Source: Bacteroidales bacterium
Lineage (GTDB): Bacteria > Bacteroidota > Bacteroidia > Bacteroidales > UBA932
NCBI GenBank assembly: GCA_017560625.1
Contig: JAFZEP010000031.1
Coordinates: forward strand, 1 to 40,498
DNA: 40,498 nt
Reading direction: 5' to 3'
The position numbers and the translations under genes were made by a program. This document shows, piece after piece, positions 9,337-18,246 of this stretch. Within the stretch, counting starts at the first letter, position 1, and each line of letters starts with the position of its first letter. The notes below the pieces were generated by a model. The model was not told the DNA's origin, made no database searches, and was given only the letters and a program-made list of their open reading frames with translations.

Positions 9337-11319
9337 TTACTGTGCAGGAGCTGCAAGAGGACCTACGTACTGAGCGTTACATACAGAAGACTGGATAGTA
9401 ACTGTGTAAATGTCTCCGCTCTGCTCGATAGTTACGGTACCGTCTGTAATCTTTCCAACGAGTGTAGCTGTGCCGTCAGTGACAGAATACCACTCTGATC
9501 CACCTGAATCGTCACCGGCCTTAACCTGATTTGGCTCTGGTGCAGATGCTACAGTAGTGATCTGGTATACGCCTGGAGTCACAACGCCACCTTCGCAATA
9601 GAGCTCAAGCTTGAGGTGGTAACCTGTTCCTTCATATGTGTACTGCCACCATGAGTTAGTCACTGTACATCCTGTAGAGTAGAAGTCGAGACCGAGCATG
9701 TTCATTCCGAACATTCCGTAGTCGATCCATCCGCCGACACCAGCGAGGGTAACGCCGTTGAATGCTCCGCCCTCATCATCGTCGCCGCCTTCGCCGCCGC
9801 CTGTACAGTCTTTACAACCGTCGCAGTCGCAACCGCAGCCGCTTCCTTCACCTTCGCCGCCTTCGTCTTCCTGAATCTCACCGATAACATACTTACCAGC
9901 GATTGTAGCGCCGTTTGAAGTACCCTTCACGATGATAGTTGTCTGACCCTTGTTCTCAGTGATCTTGATCTTACTTGTCTCAGCATCAACAACGTTAGCT
10001 GTTCCGTCAGGACCATAGAGGATAGTACCGCCAGACATTACGCCTTCGCCCCATCCCATAGCACCGAGGTCAATGTAGAAACCGTTACCAGCCTCACCAA
10101 CTTCGTCTGGATAGCTTGTTACCTTATACTCACCTGCGAGTGATGTCGCACCAGCCTTAGTCACGAGGTCAAGCTCTGCCACGAGGTTGCCGGCAGCGTC
10201 ATTGATCTGAACCCAGTAAAGTGAAACTCCCTCGAGAGCTGCACCACCTGAAGTCTGGTTGTTGGCTGTGTCGTCAGTCATTGTGTATGAGAGACCCTCG
10301 TGCTGGAATACGATGCTACCAGAGATTTCCCATGGATCAGCAGGCTCAGCAGGCTTAGTTACCTGTGGGATCTCACCTACGAACTGAGCAAGAAGCTCAC
10401 CGTTGTCCACTGTAATAGTATAAGTAGTACCATTGAGAGCTACAGTGATGTCACCTGTAGTGATCTTCTGAGCAGATGTCTGAGGAGTTGCGTTCTCGTC
10501 AACTGTCCACCAGCAAGTACCCCAGTTCTCGAATGCCATACCGATGTTGTAGATGTCACCTGGGTCCCAACCGATGCCGTACTCGCCCTTGTTGATTACG
10601 CCACCCTGAGCACATGGCTTGTATGTACCTGCAGCAAGATAACCGTCCTCACTGTAGAGGTCGATTGCGAGATAGTTACCAGCGCCCTTGTAGACAGTCT
10701 GGTATGTAGTCATATCCATCTCAGCTGTGAAGTTACCGTCGCCAAGATTGAGAGTTACAGACTTTGTACCGTTGGCTACGTTGCTCTGAGCGCTCATTAC
10801 TGTGTTGAGCACCTTCATTACAGGAAGACCTGTCCAAGCAAGAGCAACACCAGCGCACTTGAGGCTGTAGTTCTCGCCGTTGCTGAGTTTAACGATTGCA
10901 GAAAGTGAATAGCTTGTACCATCGTTCTTTACTTCGATTGTACCGGCTGTCACGAGGTACTTCTTACCGTTGAGGTAAAGCTTTGTACCCTCTGCGCCTG
11001 TGATGAAGTTGCCGCTGATAGCAGTTGAAGCAGAAGCCTCAGTGTACTTACCGGCAGCAAGAGTTGGAGCGTTGCTTACGAACTTGACATCGAGTACAGC
11101 GCCGGAACCGTCCTTTGTTGCACCCTCAGTACCGAACTCTACTCCCAGAATGTAGTTAGGGGCAACCCTACTACCGTCTGTAGCAAGCACATCCGTAAGT
11201 ACTACTTCACCAGCCAATGGAGGCAGCTGAGCTTCCCCCAGGTTCTCTTTCGAGCAAGATGTCATGCCTGTGATCATGACCGAAACTGCAAAGAGAATTG
11301 TCGCTAATTTGAGTTTCAT
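9337..11319 (-). CDS. Four-module beta-rich lipoprotein at the head of the SusCD operon, with cysteine/acid linker
   Basis: I do not recognise a named family. The 660-residue protein has a lipobox (MTSC, Cys22, then SKEN). It appears to be built from four related beta-rich modules at about 38-160, 185-320, 330-483 and 520-657. Each contains an AGxY turn (LAAGKY, LAAGTY, LAGEY, TPGVY). The second and fourth modules end with a strand pair like TYTITV...FVGEI or YTVTIQ...YVGPL. Between modules three and four lies a glycine/acid linker with five cysteines in eleven residues (Cys495-505, CGCDCDGCKDC). As the first gene of the operon, upstream of SusC, it is probably a surface glycan-binding or scaffold protein. 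The linker is an oddity. Confidence is high that it is a gene and low for its role. Confidence 0.8.
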   Translation of the reverse strand: MKLKLATILFAVSVMITGMTSCSKENLGEAQLPPLAGEVVLTDVLATDGSRVAPNYILGVEFGTEGATKDGSGAVLDVKFVSNAPTLAAGKYTEASASTAISGNFITGAEGTKLYLNGKKYLVTAGTIEVKNDGTSYSLSAIVKLSNGENYSLKCAGVALAWTGLPVMKVLNTVMSAQSNVANGTKSVTLNLGDGNFTAEMDMTTYQTVYKGAGNYLAIDLYSEDGYLAAGTYKPCAQGGVINKGEYGIGWDPGDIYNIGMAFENWGTCWWTVDENATPQTSAQKITTGDITVALNGTTYTITVDNGELLAQFVGEIPQVTKPAEPADPWEISGSIVFQHEGLSYTMTDDTANNQTSGGAALEGVSLYWVQINDAAGNLVAELDLVTKAGATSLAGEYKVTSYPDEVGEAGNGFYIDLGAMGWGEGVMSGGTILYGPDGTANVVDAETSKIKITENKGQTTIIVKGTSNGATIAGKYVIGEIQEDEGGEGEGSGCGCDCDGCKDCTGGGEGGDDDEGGAFNGVTLAGVGGWIDYGMFGMNMLGLDFYSTGCTVTNSWWQYTYEGTGYHLKLELYCEGGVVTPGVYQITTVASAPEPNQVKAGDDSGGSEWYSVTDGTATLVGKITDGTVTIEQSGDIYTVTIQSSVCNAQYVGPLAAPAQ

Positions 11320-11463
11320 GTGTTAATTGTTTAGTAGTTAGTATTGAATAGTGATTTAAATCTGCGTAACTCGCACATTAACTATGCAAATTTCGGAAAT
11401 CCTTTCAGGACCGGCTTTCACGCCCGTGTAATAGTTTTATATATGCGTTCACGCGTGTTTTCT

Positions 11464-11494
11464 ATTTGTTCAAAAGTTTTCAGATTTGTTCAAA
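11464..11494. promoter_or_regulatory. Two 11-bp direct repeats with 20-bp period, likely regulator site
   Basis: The sequence ATTTGTTCAAA occurs exactly at 11464-11474 and again at 11484-11494. A step of 20 bp places both copies on about the same DNA face, the typical spacing of the two half-sites bound by AraC-family domains. The site lies 67-97 bp upstream of the regulator start and about 150 bp upstream of the divergent lipoprotein-SusC operon. It is a good candidate operator for the AraC domain of the regulator at 11561-15604. No better-placed repeat was seen in this 241-bp divergent gap. Confidence 0.55.
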
Positions 11495-11507
11495 TACCCC
11501 CTCTGTA

Positions 11508-11538
11508 TTGCACCAATCGGCAATTATTGCTACCTTAG
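11508..11538 (+). promoter_or_regulatory. Candidate promoter of the hybrid sensor-regulator gene
   Basis: TTG at 11508-11510 and TACCTTAG at 11531-11538 are 20 bp apart. This matches the Bacteroidetes -33/-7 layout with one mismatch to TAnnTTTG. It lies 22 bp before the ATG at 11561 and directly downstream of the 11-bp direct repeats. Confidence 0.4.
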
Positions 11539-11560
11539 TTCTTGTAAAGGTAATAACACT

Positions 11561-14500
11561 ATGAAAAAACAATTTCTGGCCATGGCCTTTATGTGCGCCC
11601 TGGCGATTGGATGTGAAATTCACGAGCACGAGTCGGATAGCACTCTGCCCGAATCACCAATAATAACCAACGACATTTCCAATCAGAAGGTGACCTCCTT
11701 TGCGGAGGATGTGCACGGTCATATATGGATCGGAACTTTCCGTGGTCTGAACCGTTTCAATGTCCACGAGTTTCACCAGCATTTCTGCACGAGCGAAGAC
11801 AGTACAATCCCGGACAATCAGGTCCAGAGCATCTATTGTGATTCCCGCGGCAGACTGTGGGTCTGCACTGTAAACGGAGTCGCTCTTTACACAGAGCAGG
11901 ATAATTTCATAAGGATCCCGACTGATACCCACAGCCACAACATCTATCAGATATTCGAGGATAAGAACGGTAAGATCATAATCAGCACGATGGTTGAGAT
12001 CGCCGTTTTCAATGAAGAGGAAATGGCTTTCAAGACAGTGCTTTCTGCCGTAAACGGCCAGATGCCGACTTTGACCCAGGCTTTTATCGCTTCTCATGAC
12101 AACAGTTTCTGGACAGCCACATCCACCCATCTTGCAAAATTTGACATTGAGACATTTGAACTGCAGCATCTGGAAGAACTTTCCGGCTTTCCTTCATATT
12201 TCAAGATGGTAGGAGAGGGAATCATATGGATGCAGGGCTATTCCGGTTTCTCAATCTTCGACACCCGCTCGAGTGAATATATTCAGGCACCTTCTGGCTT
12301 GAAGTCCCATTCACTTTTCAATCAGGCTCAGGTGTCTCTCATTTACCAATATGGCGACGCATTTCTTTTCAACACTGAAAAGCACGGACTTTTCTATTAC
12401 AGTGTAGCGGACGACGCGATATACCATCAGAAAGATCAGGGTTTCCCTTTTGATATGCCGGATGACAAGGTTACATGCCTCTTCCAGGATTCACGTGGCA
12501 ATCTTTGGATAGGAACCTATGATCATGGCTACCATGTAGTGTATGCATATGAGGAGAATTTCAACAACGACAGCTGGCTCAAGTCAAGTCTTGCGAACAA
12601 GTCTGTGGTTGCAGTGGCAGACGATTCCAAAGGGAATCTGTGGATTTCAACCCTCAAGGATGGTGTCTATCTGTATAACTCATCATCGGAACTGTTCAAG
12701 AGGATAGACCTCAGCCGTACATTCGGCAACCCGGCGGCTCAGGACATTGACGTGTCTCACATCTATGTCGACCGCAGCGACAAGGTGTGGCTCTCCACCA
12801 ATTTTGGTGTGGCTCGCTGTCGCGAATACAAAGGCACTCTGGCAGTGGAGAACATGTGGCCTATATTTATGCCGATGGCAATCTCACAGGATGCTGACGG
12901 CAGAGTGTGGATAGGCTCGATGGGTGAGTATGTGTCTTACGTGTCTCCAGAGGATGATCAGGTCCACACCGTCAAGGCCGTTTCTGCTCCGTTTACCTTT
13001 ACTCCTTATTGTCTTCCGCTCAAGGATGGCAATGTGCTTTCGGCTTCCTTCGAACAGGGCTTTGCACTTATTGATGGAAAAGCAAACCATGTAAGGCAGC
13101 TTGCTGTCGATCCGATCGTGTGGAAGAACAGCATCAAGAGGTCTGTGTTCGTGCCATCATGCATGCATCAGACATCAGACGGAATGGTGTGGGTCGGAAC
13201 TCTGGCGAACGGATTGTATAAGTATGATCTGGCAAAGAACCACTTCGAGCATGTGTCGGGAGCTCCATGTCTGGACATCACTGCGATCGAAGAGGACAAT
13301 GCCGGATATCTCTGGATAAGCACTCAGTACGGTCTCGGTAAATATGACCCGGCTGCAGACAAGTTCACAAACTGGTTTGCCGACGATGGAATCGGTGGCA
13401 ATCAGTTCTATGACAGAGCGTCCTGCAAGCTTGCTGACGGAACCTTGGTGTTTGGAGGAACGCATGGCCTTACTATATTTGATCCTGCGTCTGTGACATT
13501 GGACAGAGAGGTCCCTGTGTATTTCGAGGATCTGAAGATCCATAATGTGCTTGTGCGTCCGGGAGAGGATGCATGTATCTCGAAGTCGCTGGCATTTGGT
13601 CCGGAAATCAACCTGGAGTATAAGCAGAACTGCTTCAGCATTTCGTTTGCTGCCCTGGAGTACGGTGAGTTCGAGAGAGTGGAGTACCAGTACATGCTTG
13701 ACGGATTTGACGGACATTGGATTGATGCGCATAGTAATAGGGAGGCCTATTATTCAAACATCCCGTTTGGACGATATGACTTCAAAGTCAGAATCCTGAA
13801 TCATGACCGCTCGGCTGTGTTGTCTGAAAATCAGATCTCAGTCCATATTGAACCTCCAGTCTGGTTCTCATGGTGGGCGATTGTCATCTATGTCCTTATT
13901 GCTGCGGTGATCATTTATGTGATATATAAGGCCAACACCAAGATCGGCTTGGAGAAGAGGGCCAAACTTCAGGCTCAGCAGGAGAAGGAACAGGAGCAGA
14001 AGGTCAATCAGATGAACATGAGCTTCTTCGCAAATGTCTCACACGAATTCCGTACTCCTCTGACGATGATTTCAGGTCCTGTTGCTCAGCTTGAGGAGTC
14101 TCCGGATATGACTCAGGAGAACAGACGTCTTCTCAATATCGTGCAGCGAAACATCTACCGTATGATCCGTCTTGTAAATCAGCAGCTGGATTTTAACAAA
14201 CTTGAAAACGATACGCTGAAGTTGGCTGTCAAGCAGATGGATGTCATCTCTCAGATGGTAGAACTTACAGATACATTCAAGGTTACTGCGGAAGAGAAGG
14301 GAATCACTTTCAGGGTATATGGCCTTGAGGATTCTGTGAAGGTGTGGGCAGATGCTGACAAACTTGACAAGATCTGCTTCAATCTTCTTTCAAATGCGAT
14401 GAAGTTCACTCCTTCAGGCGGTAAGATCGAGTTCAGCCTTGATGTCATTTCACGCGAGGAGGCAGCTCATCTGTTTGCTCTTTCTAAGGATGACAAAGAT

Positions 14501-15604
14501 GCACATTATCTTAAGATTGCTGTAAGAGACAGCGGTACCGGCATTCCGGAGAGTCAGCTTGAGAGGATTTTCGACAGATACTACCAGCTTGAAAACCAGA
14601 CTGGAGGTGCCCACAGCTGGGGAACCGGTATCGGTCTGTATTTCGCCAGGGCTTTGGCTAATATGCACCACGGCCATCTGAAGGCAGGAAACCAGCCTAT
14701 CGGAACGGGAGCAATATTTACGCTTATCATTCCGGTTTCTGAAGCATCATACAGTGAGGCAGAGAAGGCTCGCAAGGCTGATGACACCGGAGTTGTATTC
14801 AAGTCGGGCAATGTCAAGTTCCAGACGGCTCCTGTTCCTGCGACTGGAGAGAACCGTAAGAAGGTGCTCATAGTCGATGACGATGCAGACGTCATCCATT
14901 ATCTCAGAGAACTTCTTATGCCATATTATGACGTGCTCAGCCGCTTTGATGCGGAGTCTGCTTATCAGGTCATAAAGGAAGAGGCTGTGGACGTTGTGAT
15001 TTCGGATGTGGTAATGTCTGGTCAGACAGGTTATGACCTTTGCCGTCAGATCAAGGAAAACATCCAGATATCTCATATCCCTGTAATCCTGCTGACAGCT
15101 AAGGCTACAGTAGGCGATCAGGTTGAGGGTCTCGACAGCGGAGCTGATGCGTATGTAACTAAGCCTTTCGAGCCTCAGTATCTTTTGGCTCTGCTTCAGT
15201 CGCAGCTTAAGAACAGAGAGAAGATCAAGGACATTCTGAACCGCGCAACAGACGTGGAAAACATTGAGGAAGATGCGCTTTCTCCTCAGGACAGCGCGTT
15301 CATGAACGAACTCTATCAGCTTATGGAAAATGAGTTGTCGAATTCGGAACTTGACGTGTCGCGTATGACTGAGATGCTTCACATATCAAGAACAAAGTTC
15401 TATTATAAGGTGAAGGGTCTTACCGGAGAGAATCCGAGTGTCTTCTTCAAGCGCTATAAGCTCAACAGAGCAGCACAGCTGATCAAGGAGAGAAAATACA
15501 ATGTGTCAGAGATCGCCGACATGACAGGCTTCAGTACATTGTCGCACTTCTCAACTAGCTTCAAAAAGCAATTCGGCGTTTCGCCAAGTGAATATGCAAA
15601 ATAG
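11561..15604 (+). CDS. Hybrid two-component system sensor-regulator (propeller, kinase, receiver, AraC)
   Basis: The start at 11561 gives MKKQFLAMAFMCALAIGC, an export signal. The longer reading frame from 11486 adds 25 residues without signal character. The 1347-residue protein has a two-bladed-repeat periplasmic propeller (many DxxGxLWIGT units), a Y_Y_Y domain and a membrane helix near residue 767 (WFSWWAIVIYVLIAAVIIYV). A histidine kinase follows with phospho-acceptor His828 in SHEFRTPL and ATP-binding motifs NLLSNAMKFT, DSGTGI and GTGIGL. The receiver has Asp1106-1108 (VDDD) and phospho-acceptor Asp1149. An AraC-type DNA-binding domain occupies about 1262-1347. Such proteins sense an oligosaccharide in the periplasm and switch on the adjacent SusCD operon, here divergent. 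The LAIGC lipobox-like sequence is unusual for a protein that also spans the inner membrane. Confidence 0.95.
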   Translation: MKKQFLAMAFMCALAIGCEIHEHESDSTLPESPIITNDISNQKVTSFAEDVHGHIWIGTFRGLNRFNVHEFHQHFCTSEDSTIPDNQVQSIYCDSRGRLWVCTVNGVALYTEQDNFIRIPTDTHSHNIYQIFEDKNGKIIISTMVEIAVFNEEEMAFKTVLSAVNGQMPTLTQAFIASHDNSFWTATSTHLAKFDIETFELQHLEELSGFPSYFKMVGEGIIWMQGYSGFSIFDTRSSEYIQAPSGLKSHSLFNQAQVSLIYQYGDAFLFNTEKHGLFYYSVADDAIYHQKDQGFPFDMPDDKVTCLFQDSRGNLWIGTYDHGYHVVYAYEENFNNDSWLKSSLANKSVVAVADDSKGNLWISTLKDGVYLYNSSSELFKRIDLSRTFGNPAAQDIDVSHIYVDRSDKVWLSTNFGVARCREYKGTLAVENMWPIFMPMAISQDADGRVWIGSMGEYVSYVSPEDDQVHTVKAVSAPFTFTPYCLPLKDGNVLSASFEQGFALIDGKANHVRQLAVDPIVWKNSIKRSVFVPSCMHQTSDGMVWVGTLANGLYKYDLAKNHFEHVSGAPCLDITAIEEDNAGYLWISTQYGLGKYDPAADKFTNWFADDGIGGNQFYDRASCKLADGTLVFGGTHGLTIFDPASVTLDREVPVYFEDLKIHNVLVRPGEDACISKSLAFGPEINLEYKQNCFSISFAALEYGEFERVEYQYMLDGFDGHWIDAHSNREAYYSNIPFGRYDFKVRILNHDRSAVLSENQISVHIEPPVWFSWWAIVIYVLIAAVIIYVIYKANTKIGLEKRAKLQAQQEKEQEQKVNQMNMSFFANVSHEFRTPLTMISGPVAQLEESPDMTQENRRLLNIVQRNIYRMIRLVNQQLDFNKLENDTLKLAVKQMDVISQMVELTDTFKVTAEEKGITFRVYGLEDSVKVWADADKLDKICFNLLSNAMKFTPSGGKIEFSLDVISREEAAHLFALSKDDKDAHYLKIAVRDSGTGIPESQLERIFDRYYQLENQTGGAHSWGTGIGLYFARALANMHHGHLKAGNQPIGTGAIFTLIIPVSEASYSEAEKARKADDTGVVFKSGNVKFQTAPVPATGENRKKVLIVDDDADVIHYLRELLMPYYDVLSRFDAESAYQVIKEEAVDVVISDVVMSGQTGYDLCRQIKENIQISHIPVILLTAKATVGDQVEGLDSGADAYVTKPFEPQYLLALLQSQLKNREKIKDILNRATDVENIEEDALSPQDSAFMNELYQLMENELSNSELDVSRMTEMLHISRTKFYYKVKGLTGENPSVFFKRYKLNRAAQLIKERKYNVSEIADMTGFSTLSHFSTSFKKQFGVSPSEYAK

Positions 15605-15655
15605 CAGCGACGTGGTCCAATCGACGAAGTCGCTTGAGCAAGGCGAAAGAATCTC
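15605..15655. repeat. Composite remnant of short repeats between the regulator and argH stops
   Basis: The 51-bp gap between two convergent genes contains AGCGACGTGG...CAATC followed by CGAAGTCGCTTGAGC and GCGAAAGAATCTCC. These pieces resemble halves of the short repeats at 929-969, 17021-17045 and 21342-21376. GCGAC and GTCGC can pair across it (15608-15612 with 15630-15634). No good intrinsic terminator with a T tract was seen for either gene. Confidence 0.4.
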
Positions 15656-16981
15656 CTAAAACTCTGCAGCAGCCTCCATCTTCTGCTGGATCCTGTCGTT
15701 GCAGAGGTTGCCAAGGCTTCCTATTGACGTGTGATTCAGGTCTGCCGGTGTGAGCTGACCGTTGGTCTTGCCTTCGGCTCCCTGGTAGCGGAATTTGCCC
15801 TCATTTACCTCGATTCCCACAGTCTTGTAGGCATCTCTGAACGGCATGCCTTCAAGTGTGCGTCTGTTTACCTCCTCCACAGTGAACAGATAGTCGTAGA
15901 TCGGTGCGTCTAGAATGTTCTCCTTTACCATAATGTGCTGGAGCATGTAATCTGCCATCTGGAGGCATTTGTGCATCAGTTCAAGGGTAGGGAAGAGTAT
16001 GTCCTTCAGCAACTGGAATTCGCGGTGGTAGCCGTGAGGCATGTTGCTGCAAAGCATGCTGATCTGAGTCTCTGCTCCCATGATGCGGTTGCAGTTGCCT
16101 CGCATGATCTCCCACACGTCAGGATTCTTCTTGTGAGGCATGATGCTCGATCCTGTCGTCAGCTGGTCAGGGAACTTGATGAATCCGTAGTTCGGGCTCA
16201 TATACATGCAGCAGTCTGCTGCGAATTTATTGAGAGTCAGTGCTATAGCTCCCATTGCAGATGCAACTGCGCGCTCGGTCTTTCCGCGGCTGAGCTGAGC
16301 TGCAACAACGTTGTAGTTGAGACTTCCGAATCCTAACAGGTCGGTTGTCATCTGTCTGTCAAGAGGGAATGAACTTCCGTAGCCTGCCGCTGATCCCAGC
16401 GGATTCTGATCTGTCACATTGTAAGCTCCGCGAAGCATGTACATGTCGTCTGCAAGAGCTTCAGCATAAGCTCCGAACCAGAGACCGAAAGAAGAAGGCA
16501 TCGCCACCTGACCGTGGGTGTATCCAGGAAGGAGGGTCTCCTTGTGCTGCTCGCTCAGTTTCTGAAGTGTGTTGAAAAGCGTCATCACTTCTTCTCTAAG
16601 CTTGAGTGTCTCGTCCTTCAGGAATAGCTTCACATCCACGAGCACCTGGTCGTTTCTCGAACGGCCTGAGTGGATCTTCTTTCCCATATCCCCGAGTCGG
16701 CGGGTGAGAAGCAGCTCCACCTGAGAGTGGATGTCCTCCACGTCGTCCTCCAGCACGAAGTCGCCGGCTTCAATTTCTGCCAGAATCTGATCAAGCGCCT
16801 TTGTCAAGGTGTCGAGCTCATCGCTCTCGAGCAGTCCGATAGATTCAAGCATCTTGATGTGTGCCTTTGATCCAATAACGTCATATTTTGCAAGGCGCAT
16901 GTCCAGCACTCTGTCGTTTCCGACAGTGAAATCCTCTACCAGATCAGTCGCCTGTGTTCCCTTACTCCAAAGTGTACTCAT
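15656..16981 (-). CDS. argH: Argininosuccinate lyase
   Basis: ArgH splits argininosuccinate into arginine and fumarate, the last step of arginine synthesis. The 441-residue protein shows the fumarase/aspartase superfamily signature GSSIMPHKKNPDVWEIMRGN, whose serine loop is catalytic. It also has SGRSRNDQVLVDVKLF and LLPGYTHGQVAMPSSFG, both typical of ArgH. The length is normal for Bacteroidetes. It is the last gene of the arginine operon, 30 bp after argE, and ends 51 bp from the stop of the convergent regulator gene. It lacks the insertions seen in argB, argC and argE. Confidence 0.96.
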   Translation of the reverse strand: MSTLWSKGTQATDLVEDFTVGNDRVLDMRLAKYDVIGSKAHIKMLESIGLLESDELDTLTKALDQILAEIEAGDFVLEDDVEDIHSQVELLLTRRLGDMGKKIHSGRSRNDQVLVDVKLFLKDETLKLREEVMTLFNTLQKLSEQHKETLLPGYTHGQVAMPSSFGLWFGAYAEALADDMYMLRGAYNVTDQNPLGSAAGYGSSFPLDRQMTTDLLGFGSLNYNVVAAQLSRGKTERAVASAMGAIALTLNKFAADCCMYMSPNYGFIKFPDQLTTGSSIMPHKKNPDVWEIMRGNCNRIMGAETQISMLCSNMPHGYHREFQLLKDILFPTLELMHKCLQMADYMLQHIMVKENILDAPIYDYLFTVEEVNRRTLEGMPFRDAYKTVGIEVNEGKFRYQGAEGKTNGQLTPADLNHTSIGSLGNLCNDRIQQKMEAAAEF

Positions 16982-17011
16982 ACGTGTTTTTGTTTGTCTT
17001 TCGACTATTCT

Positions 17012-18181
17012 TTATTTGTCTTCTCGAGCGAAGTCGAGCGATCTTATAAATTTAATATACGTTTCAATTCCCTCTGCAATCTCCAGCTCGGTTACAAATT
17101 CATCCTTTCTGTGCGATCTGTTGGAATCTCCTGGTCCCATCTTGATCGCGTCGCATGTGATTCTCATCCAGTCAGATGTCGTAGCTGAAGAGAATGTCTC
17201 AATTCCCAAAGCCTCGGCCGTCTTTTGCAATGGCGAGCCTTCGCGAGTAGCGCTCGACCTGTTTGCAAGATTCCTTGGCTTGAGTTCGCTTTTGCAGATT
17301 TTCTGAAGTTCTTCCAGTATTTCTTCGTTAGTATATTGCTCCGTAGGCCTGATGTCGATCACGAAGTCGCATCTGTCAGGAATCACGTTGTGAGCACTTC
17401 CGGCCTTGATCTGAGTCACATTCAGATTGACTTTGCCCATCTTAGGTGAAACCTTGCAGAATTCATGCTTTCGCAGATTTTCTATGTCCTCTATTGCAAT
17501 GTACAATGCATTTTTACCTTCATTTCTTGCTGCATGACCGCTTACTCCATGTGCTGTGGCATCAATCACAAGCAGTCCTCTTTCCGAAGTGGCAGCCATC
17601 ATTTTTGTCGGCTCTCCGACTATGGCGAAATCAATCCGATTGAGTCGCTTGTCCCACAATCCTGTCATTCCGCCTTTGCCGGATCTCTCTTCTTCACATG
17701 TAAGTACAAGAGTTAGATTGATTGGTGTATGGGTAGTTTTCAAAACCGTGCTACCCCCCTGGCCGCAGGGGGAGGGGCCCGCGCCTATGGCGTGGGAGGG
17801 GTTGTTTTGAAAATTACCAAGACGCCAATATCTATAGGCCGCGATCATACTGACCACTGAAGCTCCGTCATCATTGCTTCCAAGGCCCTGGATCACGCCT
17901 TCAGGTGAATTCTCTGGCTTGTATGGATCAAATGAGTAACCTTCGCATGGATCCACAGTGTCGATATGAGCGCAAAGCATCAGTGTTGGCTCCTCAGGGT
18001 CGACAATGTGTTCTGCAATAATGTTGTTGCCGATGCGCTCATGCTCTACTCCCTTCTGTGTGAGCCAATTGCTTATGTGACTGCACACATCCTCCTCATG
18101 AAACGACGGCGACGGTATCGCAATCATCTCCTTGAGCAGCTCGACAGCCTCTGCTGTCAATATGTTTATATTGTCGCTCAT
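17012..18181 (-). CDS. argE: M20-family N-acyl-ornithine/citrulline deacylase with in-frame repeat insertion
   Basis: This M20 metallopeptidase is expected to remove the acyl group from N-acyl-citrulline (or ornithine) in the Bacteroidetes pathway. Metal-site motifs are present: CAHIDTVDP, NDDGASV, LTCEEERSGKGG, VGEPTKM and the late histidine in GDSNRSHRKDEF. The protein is 389 residues, about 30 longer than I expect for the family. The excess is residues 122-150, encoded exactly by a GC-rich inverted-repeat element (17732-17818), rich in Gly, Pro and Ser, and placed just before the strand leading to the CEEE metal ligands. The last residues (RSLDFARED) are encoded by another short repeat. 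All catalytic motifs survive, so the enzyme is probably active. Operon position between argB and argH supports the assignment. Confidence 0.9.
   Translation of the reverse strand: MSDNINILTAEAVELLKEMIAIPSPSFHEEDVCSHISNWLTQKGVEHERIGNNIIAEHIVDPEEPTLMLCAHIDTVDPCEGYSFDPYKPENSPEGVIQGLGSNDDGASVVSMIAAYRYWRLGNFQNNPSHAIGAGPSPCGQGGSTVLKTTHTPINLTLVLTCEEERSGKGGMTGLWDKRLNRIDFAIVGEPTKMMAATSERGLLVIDATAHGVSGHAARNEGKNALYIAIEDIENLRKHEFCKVSPKMGKVNLNVTQIKAGSAHNVIPDRCDFVIDIRPTEQYTNEEILEELQKICKSELKPRNLANRSSATREGSPLQKTAEALGIETFSSATTSDWMRITCDAIKMGPGDSNRSHRKDEFVTELEIAEGIETYIKFIRSLDFAREDK
17021..17045. repeat. Short palindromic repeat encoding the ArgE C-terminus
   Basis: The stretch TTCTCGAGCGAAGTCGAGCG followed by ATCTT resembles the common Bacteroidetes intergenic repeat of the type TTTCGAGCGAAGTCGAGAAATCT, with arms CTCGA and TCGAG. 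Here it lies inside argE and is translated as RSLDFARED, just before the stop codon. It appears to have supplied a new C-terminus to the protein. Confidence 0.5.
17732..17818. repeat. 87-bp GC-rich double-hairpin element inserted in frame in argE
   Basis: The element is bounded by 15-bp inverted repeats with one mismatch (17732-17746, GGTAGTTTTCAAAAC, and 17804-17818), and weaker pairing extends to 17727 and 17823. Inside are two hairpins: CCCCCTG/CAGGGGG with a 4-base loop, and CCCGCGCC/GGCGTGGG around TAT. The core GGGGGAGGGGCCC (17768-17780) and GGGAGGGG (17794-17801) is shared with the copy in argC (21769-21855). The length of 87 bp is 29 codons, without any stop in the argE frame. The base composition differs strongly from the surrounding gene. 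Confidence 0.75.
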
Positions 18182-18246
18182 TTCGTATTTAATACGTCTT
18201 CCGTCCGTGATTTTTGCCCTTTTTACGGATGGGATTTTTCATCTGG

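Noticed and set aside
10300..10908. 202-residue plus-strand frame inside the four-module lipoprotein gene
   Set aside because: It has no recognisable motif and lies opposite a well-supported lipoprotein with signal and repeated modules.
11486..11560. N-terminal extension of the hybrid regulator frame
   Set aside because: The extra 25 residues precede a good signal sequence at 11561 and overlap the candidate promoter.
17732..17818. Frameshift or pseudogene in argE
   Set aside because: The extra segment is a multiple of three, has no stop, and all metal-site motifs on both sides are kept.
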